A DNA stretch of 31,404 bases from Cruorifilaria tuberocauda (GCA_013365365.1 JABVXU010000614.1:1-31404); one strand, 5' to 3'. Positions 1 through 12,285 are shown, counted from the stretch's first letter. Notes: generated by a model from the letters alone, not told the origin. Numbers and translations are program-made.

Positions 1-1399
1 AACTTGATTCTCGTTCATAAATTCTAGTTCAAATTGAGTTCCGTAATATTTCCATAATCCATAATAATTTTATAACTCTTCAAAATTACTTATCATTTAA
101 AAAATAATTTTACAACTTGTTCAAAAATTGCATATCAAAAATTATAATTGAAAGTTAATAATAGTATAATTTTTCAATAATACAACTTTTTTTCTACTTT
201 TTATAATTTTTAATTTTTATAAAACAAATACATTTTAATGAAGATAATTAAAATACTAAGATAAGATTTAATTAAATTATTTAAAAATAAAAATCTTGCA
301 AAACTTTTAATTTCGAAATAAAGTTAGAAATTTATAGCAATATTTATAGTAATTTAAGGTAGAAGTAATTTTTTCCTTCACTAGTTAACTTTAATAATTT
401 AATCTAAATTTTCATCGAAGTTTACTCGCATAAAATTTAATTCTACTTTTAATCAAGCAAGATAAAATTTAGAATAAAATTTAAACTTAAACTTAAGAAA
501 AACTTCTTTTAAAAGTTTTAATATTTATTCAATACTTACTTAAAAACTTACTTAGCTTAAAAGTTTTTATATTTAATGAAGAAATACGTATCACAAAATG
601 ACGTAATCACTATCAATCAGTAATTTCAAACTCTTTCTTATATCATTTATCAAAAAAAAAAAAGTTACACAATTCAGTTGAACCTTCACCCTTCCATTAA
701 TTGTCCATAAAATGCAAAAGTGTTGATGGTATGATCGTACGTGCACTCCTCAATTAACTTCTGTTTATGATATTCTAATTACCTTAAATGTTTGCTCAAT
801 CCTCTTCACTTCCTCTTAAATAATGTCACATTCCATTCCTCACTTCAAATCATTACTATTTATCGATAGGTCAAAGGTAATGTAGACGAATAACTTATAA
901 ATCAATCCTTGTAAAATTACAGTTTTGTAATAATTTATCCAAAGTTATCGATTTTATAATAATTAAAAATCAATTTCTCTAAAATTACAATTTTATAATA
1001 ACTTATAGCAATTATTAGTAAAAATTAGAGTAATTCTATTTAACGAAATTACTTTTTTTATTTTTTAAATCATTGTGATTCAATTCCATTATGAAAACTC
1101 ATCATCATGTATTTAAATATAAAATCAAAGTATTAAAATACAAAATTAAATATTCATATGAAATTAAGTATAAAAAACAAATATACAAGCAATAAATTTT
1201 TTTATCTTTCAAATTTTTGTAATACTTTTATAATAATTTTGTAAGTATAGTAATTGTCGCAAATACGTATTTAATCGAAAGTATTGAAGTTTTTTTTTTA
1301 AATTTACAACTATTTTATCGAATTTTATTTCAGATTTAATTTGCAAACATTTATGTAACTATTTACTGTAAAGAGTGATTAAAGATTTTAAAAAGGTTG

Positions 1400-1725
1400 A
1401 AATGCTGCTATTTTAAAATTGAACTTGATCATTTATATTTTATATCATGATAATATCTCCTTAATTAATTAAAAATAATTTTAATTTGTCCTCTGCTGCC
1501 TTCGGATTAAACGCATAAATTTAATATCATATCAGTGACATATTTGTTATCATAAGTATTTTAAAATTGAATTTATTCATTTATCCTTAATATCATGATA
1601 ATATTTTCTTAATTAATTAAAAATAATACATTTTAACTTATCTCTTACTCTCTTTTCAAAGTCAAATTAAACGCATAAATTTGATAAAGTAATATCATAT
1701 CAGTAACGTATTTATTATCATATCA
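1400..1725. repeat. Degenerate tandem duplication, unit about 150 bp
   Basis: TTTTAAAATTGAA, ATATCATGATAATAT, TTAATTAATTAAAAATAAT, TTAAACGCATAAATTT and AATATCATATCAGT occur in the same order from about 1410 and again from about 1558. The two copies differ by substitutions and small insertions. Confidence 0.75.
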
Positions 1726-2214
1726 TATAAGTATCATGTAAGATAATATCATATTTGCTGCATATATTGTTAAATTTTATTTAATAAGTTTAATACATTT
1801 TATCCAATCTAATTTAAAACTTATGATAGAAATCAGATAGTAAAATATTTTATCTGAAGATTTAGCAAAAATAATCTTGCAGATATCCGAGATTAGCTGT
1901 TAATTATGCTTATACCTTTCATTTTAAGCTTTCACAGATATATTCCCAGAAAACTCCCTATAAGTAAATATAAGTAAGTTTATAACTTAATGATGAAAAT
2001 GGTAAAATTACCCGATTACCCGATCAATCATAAAAATAATGTTTGCATTGGTTGTTGAATTGTAAATCAACCAAAATGACCATCAATTTGAATGAGCAGT
2101 TTATTACTTACTCTTTTCAAAATTACCCTTGAAAATAATGACTTTGTTAAGTATCAATGATAATAGAGTTAACCCAGATATACTGTAATTTATGGAATTT
2201 AAATAACTTTAATT

Positions 2215-2745
2215 CCTATTCCTTTTCAGTGCAAATAAATTTTCCTATCAGTAATTAAAATGCAATTTCATCCTAATGACAATATAAAATCTAAGATTTT
2301 ATATTCAAATGAAATTATACCATTCTTTTGTATTTGAATTCTAACTGTAATACTGCAATATTGTTCTTTTAAATTTCAGTAAATGGTAATATTGTTCTTG
2401 TAAATTCATCTCCTCTCTCTCCCTCTCTCCCTCTCTCTGTCCCTCTATCTTTTCTCCTCTTAGTTATCTTCTAAAGAGGATTGATTGATAAAATTTTGTA
2501 ATTTCCTATCAGTAATTAAAATACAATTTTATCCAACAATAATATGAAATTAGGATTTTAAATTCAAATTAAATCATATCACTGTATTGCATTTGAATGC
2601 TAACTAAATGAATTTAAAATCTTAAATCATATTTATTAAATTATAATATTATATTTAAAATTTCATTAAAAACTTCTCTTTTTCTCTTCTCTTCCTTTTC
2701 TCTTCTTAGCTTTTATGTAATTAATTGATAAAATTTAAATGATAA
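2215..2745. repeat. Degenerate tandem duplication, unit about 270 bp
   Basis: CCTATCAGTAATTAAAAT, a TTTTATATTCAAAT-like segment, a TTTGAATTCTAACT-like segment and a CT-rich block ending CTCTTAG or TTCTTAG recur in order, from about 2240 and again from about 2500. The copies have diverged. Confidence 0.65.
2410..2462. repeat. CT-rich microsatellite
   Basis: Interrupted CT repeats in the first unit of the 2215-2745 duplication. Confidence 0.85.
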
Positions 2746-3649
2746 TTCTATATTCTATCTTTCGGTCTTTAATTCAATCTTCTGATAATATTTTTAAAAC
2801 TCAAAAATATTTTTAAAATAAAGAAAAAAAATTAACGAAATTATTCAATTTCAAAAATATCAATTTTGCATTTGAATTGTTAAATTGAAATGCAAAATAA
2901 ATGCAATATTATTCTTTTTTCTAAAATTTCATTAAATGATTAAAATTGAAAAATTACTAATAATATTTAATCTTAAAGATTAACGGATTTCAGTAGCATT
3001 AAAAAGGATTGAAAATGCTAAATGATTATTAGCCGCATATCATCCGTTCTTTAGCTTTCTGTAATTATGAAATAAAAATTTACATGATGCAATAATTCGC
3101 ACTAATATACGTTTATTAATTTCAGATAATCCAAGAATTATTTCAGTGATTACTTCCGTTTTCCTTTTTCGTTTGCCGTAAAATCGAAAATTAGATAACG
3201 GTTGATGAAAGCATTCAGGAATTGCAGGATTGATTCTCCTGATTTCCATGGTGATGAATGGGAAATTCATTTCAAATTTTGCAAAGTAATTAATGATAGA
3301 ATAATGAATAGCATCATCATTACTTTCATATAGCTTTAATTATAGTAAGTAACTTTCTTCTTTTTATAAATTAGCAATTAATTAAAGTTTGTAAAAATTA
3401 TTGCAAAAAAATAATTCTTAAAATAGCAAAGCAGTAAACAGAAGTAAAGTAATAGTGATAGGACGATAATTAAATGATAACTCATACTTATCTTTGATTA
3501 GCAATAGTGATAGGTTGATGATTAAATGATAACTTATACTTATTTTCGATTAACGATTATCTTTAGGTTAATTTATAATCATTCATAGATTAGCTATTGA
3601 ACTTAGAATAAAACAGGAGGAAAAGGTAAAAGCCAGAAAAAAAGCGAAA

Positions 3650-3680
3650 GAAAAAGAGAAAAAGAGAGAGAGAGAGAGGA
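3650..3680. repeat. GA microsatellite
   Basis: A run of AGAGAGAG preceded by A-rich purine sequence. Confidence 0.85.
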
Positions 3681-4186
3681 TGAAATAAACAAATTAAAAG
3701 TAGGAATCGAATGAAGTAAAATGAGTATATAAGCTTACTTATATTAATAATTCTTCTTAAGTTTAATACATTTTCTTTTTTTTTACTTCCGATACTTTCC
3801 AATGAAATATTTAATTAATTTTAAAATTATTTTTAAATTAAAAAAATTTTTTTACTTTCATTTGAAAATTGAAATATTGAAATGATACGGTATTTTGCTA
3901 TGCAATCATTTATTGGATGGTATAAAATTGATGATCAACGAGAATGCTCCGCCCATTCCAAATCACTTCTTAATGATCGTAATGCCTTGGATAAGTTGCC
4001 GCTTGATTTCCTTTTTTCTTTTGTTTCAAATGATTAGAGTAAGTAAGTAATTAGATGGTTGATTAATTAAAGTTGATATTTTGGATATTGTTCTTGGGAT
4101 AATATTATTTAATGATAGTATTATATTAATCAAACTGAAGTAATAACATATTTAGTAATCAAATTGTTCCTTTTTTGGTAAGTATT

Positions 4187-4257
4187 TAATAATAATGATA
4201 ATAATGATAATAATAATAATAATAACGATAATAATAATAGTAATAAATAATAATGAT
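4187..4257. repeat. AAT trinucleotide tract
   Basis: Imperfect AAT repeats with GAT and CGAT interruptions. Confidence 0.85.
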
Positions 4258-5010
4258 ACTTAATATTTAATATTCAATAACATATTTAGTAATCGAACAG
4301 TTGTTCTTTTACTTTTCATAATCGTTCAGTATTTATTAATAATTAACAAAAAATAATATTTAATTAAATAATTATTTAATATTATTGTTTAAATGAGCGG
4401 TAGTTTAATAGATTATCAATAATTAATTTTATTGTATTCATTAGAAAAAATTTGAGTTTAATAAAAATTGTTGAAAATTTTTGCTGAATTTCGTTTTTTG
4501 CAAAATTATGTGTAAAATTTTGCTAGCTAAAGTAAATGAGTTTTTTTTTGCTATTTGATTCAAGTTTATAAAAAATTTCAATTTATTTCGAATCTTTTAC
4601 GGTGAAGCATATTGCGAATACAATTTAGCACAAAAAATTTGAACTTTATCTAAGATTTATCAGACTATTTTGATTATTTGAAATATTTGAAATAATTTTA
4701 AAAGAATCGAATTATTTATTTTTTTTGTTTTGACACTTTCATCTTCGTGAATTTACAGTTTTGTATTTTGGATTTAATTTAAACTTGAACATTTGATCAA
4801 TAATAAGTTTTAAAACATTGAATAAATACAGCTGTACTTTTTTAAGTTGAATAAATTATTTTTCTCATTTAATTAAGTAACTTTTGTTTTGGTAACAAAT
4901 AAGTAAAATTATCGGTTTTTTACGATGCAAAGGTTTCTAATATCATCGCAATTAAAATTTCGAATTAATTTTAAAGCGGCAGAAAAATAGATGTTAATGA
5001 GTTTTTCTTT

Positions 5011-5011
5011 C

Positions 5012-5044
<33 letters not shown>

Positions 5045-5068
5045 CCTATCTCTCTCTCCTTCTCTTTT
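5011..5068. repeat. CT microsatellite
   Basis: A nearly pure CT run with a few TTT and CCC interruptions, about 0.8 kb upstream of gene A. Confidence 0.88.
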
Positions 5069-5805
5069 CAAACCGTTCATTTGTTAGTTTCCTTTTATAA
5101 ATAATAAATATTCAGTTTAGTTAATAGTTTAATAAGAAATTTTTTAAATTTCAAATAACAAAATAAGAATAAGCAATTGATTACTTTTGTTTCAGCATTA
5201 TGAAATTGAAGAAAAAAATTTTTTTAATTTTGATAATTTCCAAAAAATTTTATATGAATAAGAGTTTATCTTAAAAATGCAAAGAAGAGATTCCGGAAAG
5301 TGTCAGTTAGTTACATTCCGGATTGTCATACCGATTAATCTTTTGTAAGAGATTAGTTTTATGATGCAAATGAATGAATAAATTTCTTACCTGAAATCGT
5401 ATCATTTTGTTTATTTTGGATATTTAATATCAGTGTAAGTACGTGATAACTGAGCAATCATTAATAATGAATTATTCACAAATAAATAAATGCACATTCG
5501 TTATCAAATAAACAGAAAGATGATGACATGATAAGATGATAAGAGAATGATAGATTGTCATAGTTTATATCAGTTAAGCACACATTCAGGATAACTAGTC
5601 ATTCCGGCACGCCGAATAATGTTTAACATTTTTTTTTTTTGTAATAAGAAAGGACGTGAGTAAACATTTTAGGCATAGCATCTATGTAACTTTAAAAATT
5701 TTTAAATTGTAAGAGTTAAAATGCAATAGTTACAAATATGATGCAATATTATTGAATTTTTGAACTCGTTTAGAAATGTTATTACGATTTTTAATTTTGT
5801 AAAAA

Positions 5806-5862
5806 ATTTTTTTCCGTCTTAATTTTGATATTACTTAGAAAATAAAAATTGCTAGAAATCAA
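5806..5862 (+). other. Putative 5' leader of gene A
   Basis: A T-rich tract followed by TATTACTTAG ending at 5838 could be a spliced-leader or intron acceptor 24 bases before the ATG. A second AG lies at 5854-5855. The in-frame TAG at 5836-5838 rules out upstream coding in this frame without splicing. Confidence 0.3.
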
Positions 5863-8758
5863 ATGGTCTATGGTGCGGTACCATTTAATCCATATGCACA
5901 TCTATCATGTCCTTCTGGTACCACAAATTCTGCACCAACATTTGGCTATTCACCAATTCATCCAATGGCACCAATGGGAATGTTTACCAATAATTATTCA
6001 AATGGTTTGTCCAATTTTCAGTTTAATTATTTTATCAAAAAATTTCATCAAAAAGTCAATATTTACTATTTACTTGTTTACTATATAATTTATAACCTTA
6101 ACTAATAGTAATAAACAATAAGTAAATAAGTAAATATGTACTAATAAGTAATATCACTATTTACTTACCAATAAGTAAATAGCAAATATAAGCTAAGGTT
6201 ATAAATTTTCATTCCTTTTGTTTTTGTTTTTAAATTTCAGGAATAATTCCGCGAAAAAATCGACGTGAACGAACAACATTTAATAGACAGCAGCTTGAAA
6301 TTCTGGAAAATTTATTTGCAACAACACAATATCCGGATGTATTTACCAGAGAGAAAATTGCTGAGCAAATACAATTACAGGAAAGTCGAATTCAGGTTAG
6401 CATTTTACCTATTATTACTTTTACTTATGTCTACCATTTACATATGCATTTTCAAATTTTATTTTCGATAATTTCATGAGCAATTGCTATGCAAATAAAA
6501 AAAATTATCTCATTTACAGTAAACATAAACAAAAGATGAAGTCTTTTGTTAAAAACAAAATAATAATGAAAGTCGATGGTATCATATTTTCAAAAGTTAC
6601 CGAAAATACCAAAGGTACCAAAGAAAAAAAAAGGTGCTTCTGGCGAACATTTGCCATACTTGTCAATCAATTGTTAGTTTGTGAATTTTATCAAATATAG
6701 CAAATAGCTAATAACTTGACATTTAACAAAAATGGTGCAAGAGACAGTTTTTGTTGCGGGAAGAGAAGCAAATAAAAGTAATCGTTTTCATTCATTTTAC
6801 ATTTTGGTGATACTGGTTTCTTTTTATGAAAGATACTGTAATAAGATTTTTATCGTAGTATATTTGCAAATAGTAAACAAAAATGTTTTTATAAAATGAA
6901 TTTGATAGCTAACATCACAGAACAGTATATTGATTAATAAGAAAAGTATTAAGAAAAATTTGACACAGACTTTTGATTTTTTGATTGAATTGAAAATTTT
7001 GGAAAATTTTGACATACTGTAAGTTACTGTACAGCATATCAATACAGTATGCTCATTAATTTTATACTGTAAATTTTTAAAAATAATGAATGCATATAAA
7101 TTTATGCTGAATGAATACATATAAAGATACTGTAATTCAGGTTTGGTTTAAAAATCGTCGTGCCAAACAACGACAACAAGAAAGACAAAGACCAAAAGGA
7201 ACACAAGCAATTACCGATGCTAGCTCATCTTCATATGATACTACGACTACTGATGGCCTGAATCCTATCCATTCACGTTCCAGCTCCATCAATAATCCAA
7301 TGAAGGAAGTTTCTGATGGTGCAAAAGAATCTACAGTATCACCAAAATCTCTAGGACAATTTGCTAGTGAACCTGAGACCAAGTAAGCAGTAACAGTAAC
7401 AGTAACACAGTTTGCTGGCATACCATCAACTTGTGATGAAATATCACACAAACTTCTAGTTGGAACATAACTTTTAAGGAGGTAGTTATTGCTTAATTTT
7501 AAAATTCTTCTAAGTGTTACCATATTTTATTGAAAATTTAGAGAAATCAGAAAAAAAAAACATTTTTTTTTCTCTAACAAATTATTACTATATTTTCAGT
7601 TCAAAAAATTCCAAAAATTTATCTGGTAATTTGAAAAATTCGATTAAAACGGAAAAAACGGATGATCGAAGAGAGGAAATTTCATGTATCACCAATGCCA
7701 ACAATCGTTCATTATCAAGGAATTCTGCGGTGACCGAAAACTTATGGTCAGGTTGCATAGAAAATCCGGTAAATAATAATAAAATTATCATGATCAAATT
7801 AATATTTACAATTAAGTTTGCTATCATAATCATTCGTTTGATAAAATCAATCGTTGAAATTTCCTGAAATTAATCTCACTGAAATCATCATCCTATTATC
7901 TCACTGGAAAATTTCTAGAAAAAAAATTGTATAATCCATTATCAATATCATATCATATCATATCATATCATACCATACTATATTATATCATGCCATATCA
8001 TATCATATCAGACATATAGTATATATATATAGGAATGATTTTGCATTTTAAAATCAATTTAATTGAAATTAAAATCAAAATTAAATTAAAATTAATTTAA
8101 AATTAAAATTAAAATTAAAACCATCATCAATATATTATATCATATATATATATATATATATATATGCAGAAATGATATTGCATCTAAAAAAACATATAAA
8201 CCATTATCAGTATACCATATCATATCATATCATAAATATACAGTAACAATCATTAACATATAACCTTAACTGATTCGGTTTTTTTTTCGTTTATAAAATA
8301 TCCAAATAATATTGAAATTATAGATTTATTATCAACTAATGTCAATTAATTATCAATATCAGTTATCACTGCCAATTAATCAATCTAAAGTTATACTCCT
8401 TTCTGCTTTACTGTCTTCTTTAAACTCTAATTCAAGCAATTTCAAATGATCAATGACTTACTTACAGACATTTCCGATAGCAGCAACAGTTACAGCAACA
8501 TCACTATCAGCAACCTCAACAACCTCGTTATCACTACATCAAATGACACTTCCAACGCCTTATCCAAATCCTCAGGATTTAAATTCATACTTCTATAGCA
8601 GTCATCAGTATTATCAGCAAATGTTAGATAGCAGTGCTGCTGCAGCATACAATAATACTTATAGCAGTTATCAAGCTGCTGCTGCTGCTAGCGCATACAA
8701 TCAAAATTGTCCAGTATCTGCTTATTCCGCACATCAATATTTTTTTGGACCCAGATAG
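5863..8758 (+). CDS. Otx-class K50 homeodomain transcription factor (gene A), 5 exons
   Basis: Exons 5863-6004, 6241-6395, 7141-7382, 7600-7768 and 8468-8758 join with matching phases (1, 0, 2, 0) to give about 332 residues ending in TAG. The ATG at 5863 is preceded by an in-frame TAG. The homeodomain is residues about 54-113. It starts [13 protein letters not shown] and its recognition helix contains VWFKNRRAK, with Lys50 (residue 103) and Asn51 (104), the signature of Otx/Otd/bicoid-type proteins that bind TAATCC. The intron between Gln46 and Val47 of the homeodomain matches gene B. After the domain come a Gln/Arg stretch, a Ser/Thr-rich linker with an IKTE sumoylation-type motif, and an Ala/Tyr/Ser-rich tail with five-alanine runs. 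The family acts in the nucleus; C. elegans members (ceh-36, ceh-37, ttx-1) specify sensory neurons. Which one this matches is not resolved. The class is secure; exons 1 and 4 rest on splice signals. Confidence 0.88.
7941..8011. repeat. TATCA pentanucleotide repeat in gene A intron 4
   Basis: Repeated ATATC/TATCA units with some ACC and TATTA variants. A shorter related run lies at about 8215-8234 in the same intron. Confidence 0.8.
8142..8165. repeat. TA microsatellite in gene A intron 4
   Basis: A pure TA run of about 12 units. Confidence 0.85.
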
Positions 8759-8826
8759 CATCAATGTCAAATATCAATATAATCCAACAAAATATCCAAA
8801 TGATTGCGGAAGGAAAAGCAAAGATG

Positions 8827-8853
8827 AAAGAGAGAGAGAGAGAGAGAGAGAGG
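8827..8853. repeat. GA microsatellite in gene A 3' flank
   Basis: A run of AG dinucleotides about 70 bases after the gene A stop codon, probably within the 3' UTR. Confidence 0.85.
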
Positions 8854-9304
8854 GAAAAGAAATAATATTAGAAGTTAAGCTTTTCCTTTTAGGCTTCTCT
8901 AAAAATTTTTAAAAATATTTGTGAAATGTTCATTAACCATTTCCAACCAATTCTTTTCCCTGAATTCCATATATTTTTATATATCATTTTAATAGATAAG
9001 TTTTCAGTTAGTTTCTTTTGCTTTCTTTTTTTTTTTCTTGCAATTGAATTAGTTGTCATTCTATTTAAAAATATTCCATGAAATTATTTTGATAGGAAAG
9101 AAAAAAGAGTGGAAAATTTAACTTTGCACTTTGAAAATATTTTGCAGAAATGATAGCATTTGAATGAAATTACTTCAATGGTTTTTCTAGCTAGCTTAAA
9201 GCTTACTTTATTAAAGCATTTATCCTTCCGCTAATTTCACTTTTGCTAAAATGTGCTTTTTTTTTGATGAAAGGAACATTTTGAGTAAAATTAAATGGAA
9301 CAAC

Positions 9305-9640
9305 TATGAAATAAATATAAATATATTTATAAATGCAAACTAAATATATTCATAAATACAAGCACACCCACACACACACACATACAGTAATGCACACACA
9401 TATACATACGGTAATCTGTGAAACAAATATATAAATGTGCACGCATATACATACAGTAATACACACCTACAGTAATACACAGATATACAGTAATACATAT
9501 ATACAGTAATCTACCAAACATATTTATAAATGTATACATACAGTAATACACACACATACACATACACACACATACACATACACATACACATACAGTAATT
9601 CATGAAACAAATATAAATATATTTATAAATTCATACACAC
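9305..9640. repeat. Minisatellite, four units of about 92-111 bp, with TACAGTAAT words
   Basis: GAAA(T/C)AAATAT-like segments followed by TTATAAAT recur at about 9308, 9419, 9513 and 9604. Seven TACAGTAAT words (one followed by G rather than A) and one TACGGTAAT are spread between them with CA-rich spacers. Confidence 0.72.
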
Positions 9641-9666
9641 ACACCACATGAACAAATAGACAGACG

Positions 9667-9667
9667 T

Positions 9668-9708
<41 letters not shown>
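9667..9708. repeat. CA microsatellite
   Basis: A pure CA run of about 20 units at the end of the minisatellite region. Confidence 0.92.
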
Positions 9709-9710
<2 letters not shown>

Positions 9711-10503
9711 AAGCATAAAATGCAATTATAAAGGTTAAACTGAAATTTTTTATTTTATTAAAAGAGAGCTAAACTGAGATTTTTGTTGATGAAGAATTAT
9801 TAAAGTTTAAAACTAAATTTGAATTTTTTATTGCTGCTTACATTAGCATGCTTAATGTAAAACATTCCCATTGAATTTAACATTCATCACTGTTATAATA
9901 TTATTATGATTTGTACGGATAAAATTAGAAATTATTTAGATACCAAATAGGATTTATTGTTTTTGTTTTTGTTTTTAGCATTTTTTTAAATGGTTATCAG
10001 TTATCGTTATTATGATTTGATACTAATATTATTGTACATTTCAAGATAATGTCATTTATTCTTTCAGTGATATTTTTAAAATTACATTAGAAATAAATAA
10101 ATCATCAAAATGATTAATTCGTTTTGAACAGGTATTTCAGTATTCAAATAATTAATATGTAAAATGATTAGATAATAAAATTCAACGAATGCATTTAGCA
10201 ATATAAAAGTTAAGATGTTGCATCACTCAAGCATAAAGAAATTAAAATTATGAGAAATTACCGAATGATGATTTTGCATTAAAGCTTTATTTTACCTGTA
10301 TTCTTGTATGCTCAATATAACAAAACTAGATGCAGTACGGTAAAGCAAGATCAAAGTAAGCAAACCTTTAAATAATAAGTAAATTAATCACTTTTAATAT
10401 ATCAATCAATTGTCAATCATCTTTATAAACAGTAATATTGGATCATAATTAATTTTACAATTTACTTATTTAGTAATAGCATCACATATTTTAGCGTCTG
10501 CAT

Positions 10504-10567
10504 GCATTTCTCTAATATACAAATGCAAACTTGCCGCATTTCTCTAATATACAAATGCAAACTTGCA
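10504..10567. repeat. Two tandem copies of a 32-bp unit
   Basis: A unit beginning GCATTTCTCTAATATACAAA and ending ACTTGC occurs at 10504-10535 and 10536-10567. The copies differ only at the last base, so the duplication is recent. Confidence 0.92.
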
Positions 10568-11318
10568 AGCATTTCATATATTTTACTGCAACATCAGAAA
10601 AACTCTTCATTACTATAATTCAAATAGACAAAAACTTTCAGTTAGATTTATCAGTAATATCTTTTTTTTTCCATTCAATTACTGACAAATAAGTACCACT
10701 TGTGATATTGCACAGTAATAAATCATTTGAAAATTGATGGTTACCCACGTGATAATCACTAATAACAGTAGCAATTGACAGTAAGTAAGCTTTTGAACTA
10801 AAAGAAATAACCAAATGGTGTTCAACTTGACCTCTTGTTAAGAAAGGGAATGAATGACCTGTGATCAACATGCTACAGGAAATTATCCTTGATCATTCTT
10901 TACTCATTGAGAGAGGAAATATGAACGTAATGAATAAATGGAAAAAGGTTTTAAGTAAATTAGGGTAAAGAAAGCGGTAATAACATAATCCGTTTCAACC
11001 GTAAAACCGGAACGCATATCATTCAATGATAAATTACGGATAAATTCGGAAATTCGATGATGAATTATTATCCGGTAATAAGATGAAGTATATTTATCAT
11101 TTTATCATAAATTCCGGTGAAAATTCCTGAAAAAATATTTCGTTATTCAAATACGGCGCATATGTATTAGTGAAATTTTGCGCATTTATGATATATCATT
11201 TTAGAGGTATATATCAATATGTGGAAGAGAAGGGAGAGAAAGAGGATAAGTGGAAAAAGTGAATAAATGTAAGTGAGTGCAGAGAAGCAAAGAGGAATAG
11301 CAATCTTCAAAGAGAGTA

Positions 11319-11329
11319 TCCCGTCGGGA
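11319..11329 (+). promoter_or_regulatory. Possible proximal sequence element of the U1 gene
   Basis: TCCCGTCGGGA is an inverted repeat with 5-bp arms. Its centre is about 50 bp upstream of the U1 start, where snRNA genes usually carry their proximal sequence element. This is inferred from position; I do not have a verified consensus for this lineage. Confidence 0.3.
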
Positions 11330-11373
11330 ATGCTGAGCAAAGAAAACTAATGGTAAGTTTGTGGTGGTTAGTT

Positions 11374-11541
11374 AAACTTACTTGGCTGGGAGGTGACTCG
11401 CGATCACGAAGGCGAGTACTCCACGGTGAGGTCGGCCCATTGCACTTTCGGGCAGTGACTGACCCGTGTGGCAGTCTCGAGTTGGGACTCGCCAACAGCA
11501 TAATTTTTGCGTTTGGGGACAGTCAATAGTGCCGTTCCCCG
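11374..11541 (+). ncRNA. U1 spliceosomal snRNA, variant 5' end
   Basis: The 168-base segment begins AAACTTACTTGGCTGGG and carries the parts of U1 in order. These are the 5' splice-site pairing sequence; stem-loop I with the U1-70K-type loop GATCACGAAGG (11402-11412) on an ACTCGC/GCGAGT stem; stem-loop II with the U1A-type loop ATTGCACTTT; a stem-loop III built on AGTCTC/GGGACT; the junction helix GCTG/CAGC (11385-11388 with 11496-11499); a Sm site AATTTTTG (11502-11509); and a final GGGGA/TCCCC hairpin. From memory the C. elegans U1 is very similar. The canonical ACTTACCTG is here ACTTACTTG, so position 9 is U rather than C. U1 RNA base-pairs with 5' splice sites in the nucleus. The intact stems argue for a recent or functional gene, but a divergent copy or pseudogene is possible. 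The 3' end is approximate. Confidence 0.88.
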
Positions 11542-12285
11542 CCGCCGGTCAAAGGTGGGTCTGCGGGTTAGGCGTGACACAGCGAGACAGGGAGAATGTT
11601 GTGGTAGGTCGTTTTCTACGTCCATTAATAGGACACGCATACTTTCTGTAAAATAGATAAATCCCTGTACTGCTATCCCGCGTAACATTTCTTACCTGAC
11701 GTATCACTTGACAGTCCCCATTTCGTTTATCAGGTCGTGATGAATGTTGCTAAAACTACAACAAGAGTACAGAGAGATGAATAATCTGCTAAGTGAATCG
11801 TTGATTTGCTTTCTTGGACGTGCCAATTCGTTTTCAACTGCAGAAATTTCATCTTTTTACTTTGGTAATGTTATCAGACTTTACTTTTCCCTCACTTCAT
11901 TCCTTTTATCAAAGTTATCACAATGCTATTTCTATACTTCATTCATTTTATACACTTATAACAGGAAACAATGTCTTTCACCATTTTGAACAACAAGTAA
12001 CCAGAATTTCAGAAACGTAAAGTGTAAAAGTGAAGAGAAAAGTAAAGAATATATAAAAAATATCGGTCTAGAATCCAACTTGAATAAATAATAGTACTTA
12101 TATAAATTACAGTGCGCGAATGCTTTTTTTAACCCTATCCATAATTTGCAGTGAATCACAATAAAATGAATATCAATCAAGTAATTATAATCTAACACAT
12201 ATCCTATTTTACAACAAATCCAAAATCAAAGATGTAATGCTTCCTAGTTAGATCAAATCAAAGATACTATTTCAATTTATACATC
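11542..12285. other. Intergenic region between the U1 gene and the MED24 3' end
   Basis: The first 200 bases are GC-richer than the surroundings and match no RNA family I recognise. The rest is AT-rich and should hold the MED24 3' UTR on the minus strand. No canonical AATAAA is evident on that strand just past the stop. Confidence 0.5.

Larger units (their letters stand above)
1..5800. other. AT-rich intergenic region upstream of gene A
   Basis: I see no convincing coding exon on either strand. Open frames are short and low-complexity. The stretch holds degraded tandem duplications (1400-1720 and 2215-2740), CT, GA and AAT microsatellites, and a short GC-box-containing block near 3880-3960 that may be regulatory. 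Confidence 0.6.
8759..11318. other. Intergenic region between gene A and the U1 gene
   Basis: I see no supportable coding exon. The only AATAAA I noted downstream of gene A is at 9310-9315, about 550 bases past the stop, so the 3' end of gene A is not fixed. The region is otherwise microsatellites, a minisatellite and a 32-bp tandem repeat. Confidence 0.55.

Noticed and set aside
7137..7523. 128-residue minus-strand open frame
   Set aside because: It lies antisense to gene A exon 3 and its intron; the plus strand there encodes the homeodomain recognition helix with proper splice sites.
9327..9569. 80-residue minus-strand open frame rich in Cys, Met and Tyr
   Set aside because: It is a translation of the CA-rich minisatellite and has no independent coding signal.
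10638..10871. 77-residue minus-strand open frame
   Set aside because: No recognisable domain, no clear splice context, and it is isolated in AT-rich DNA; likely a chance frame.
11307..11688. Open frames on both strands across 11307-11688
   Set aside because: They overlap the U1 snRNA, whose conserved stems and Sm site explain the higher GC and the lack of stops.
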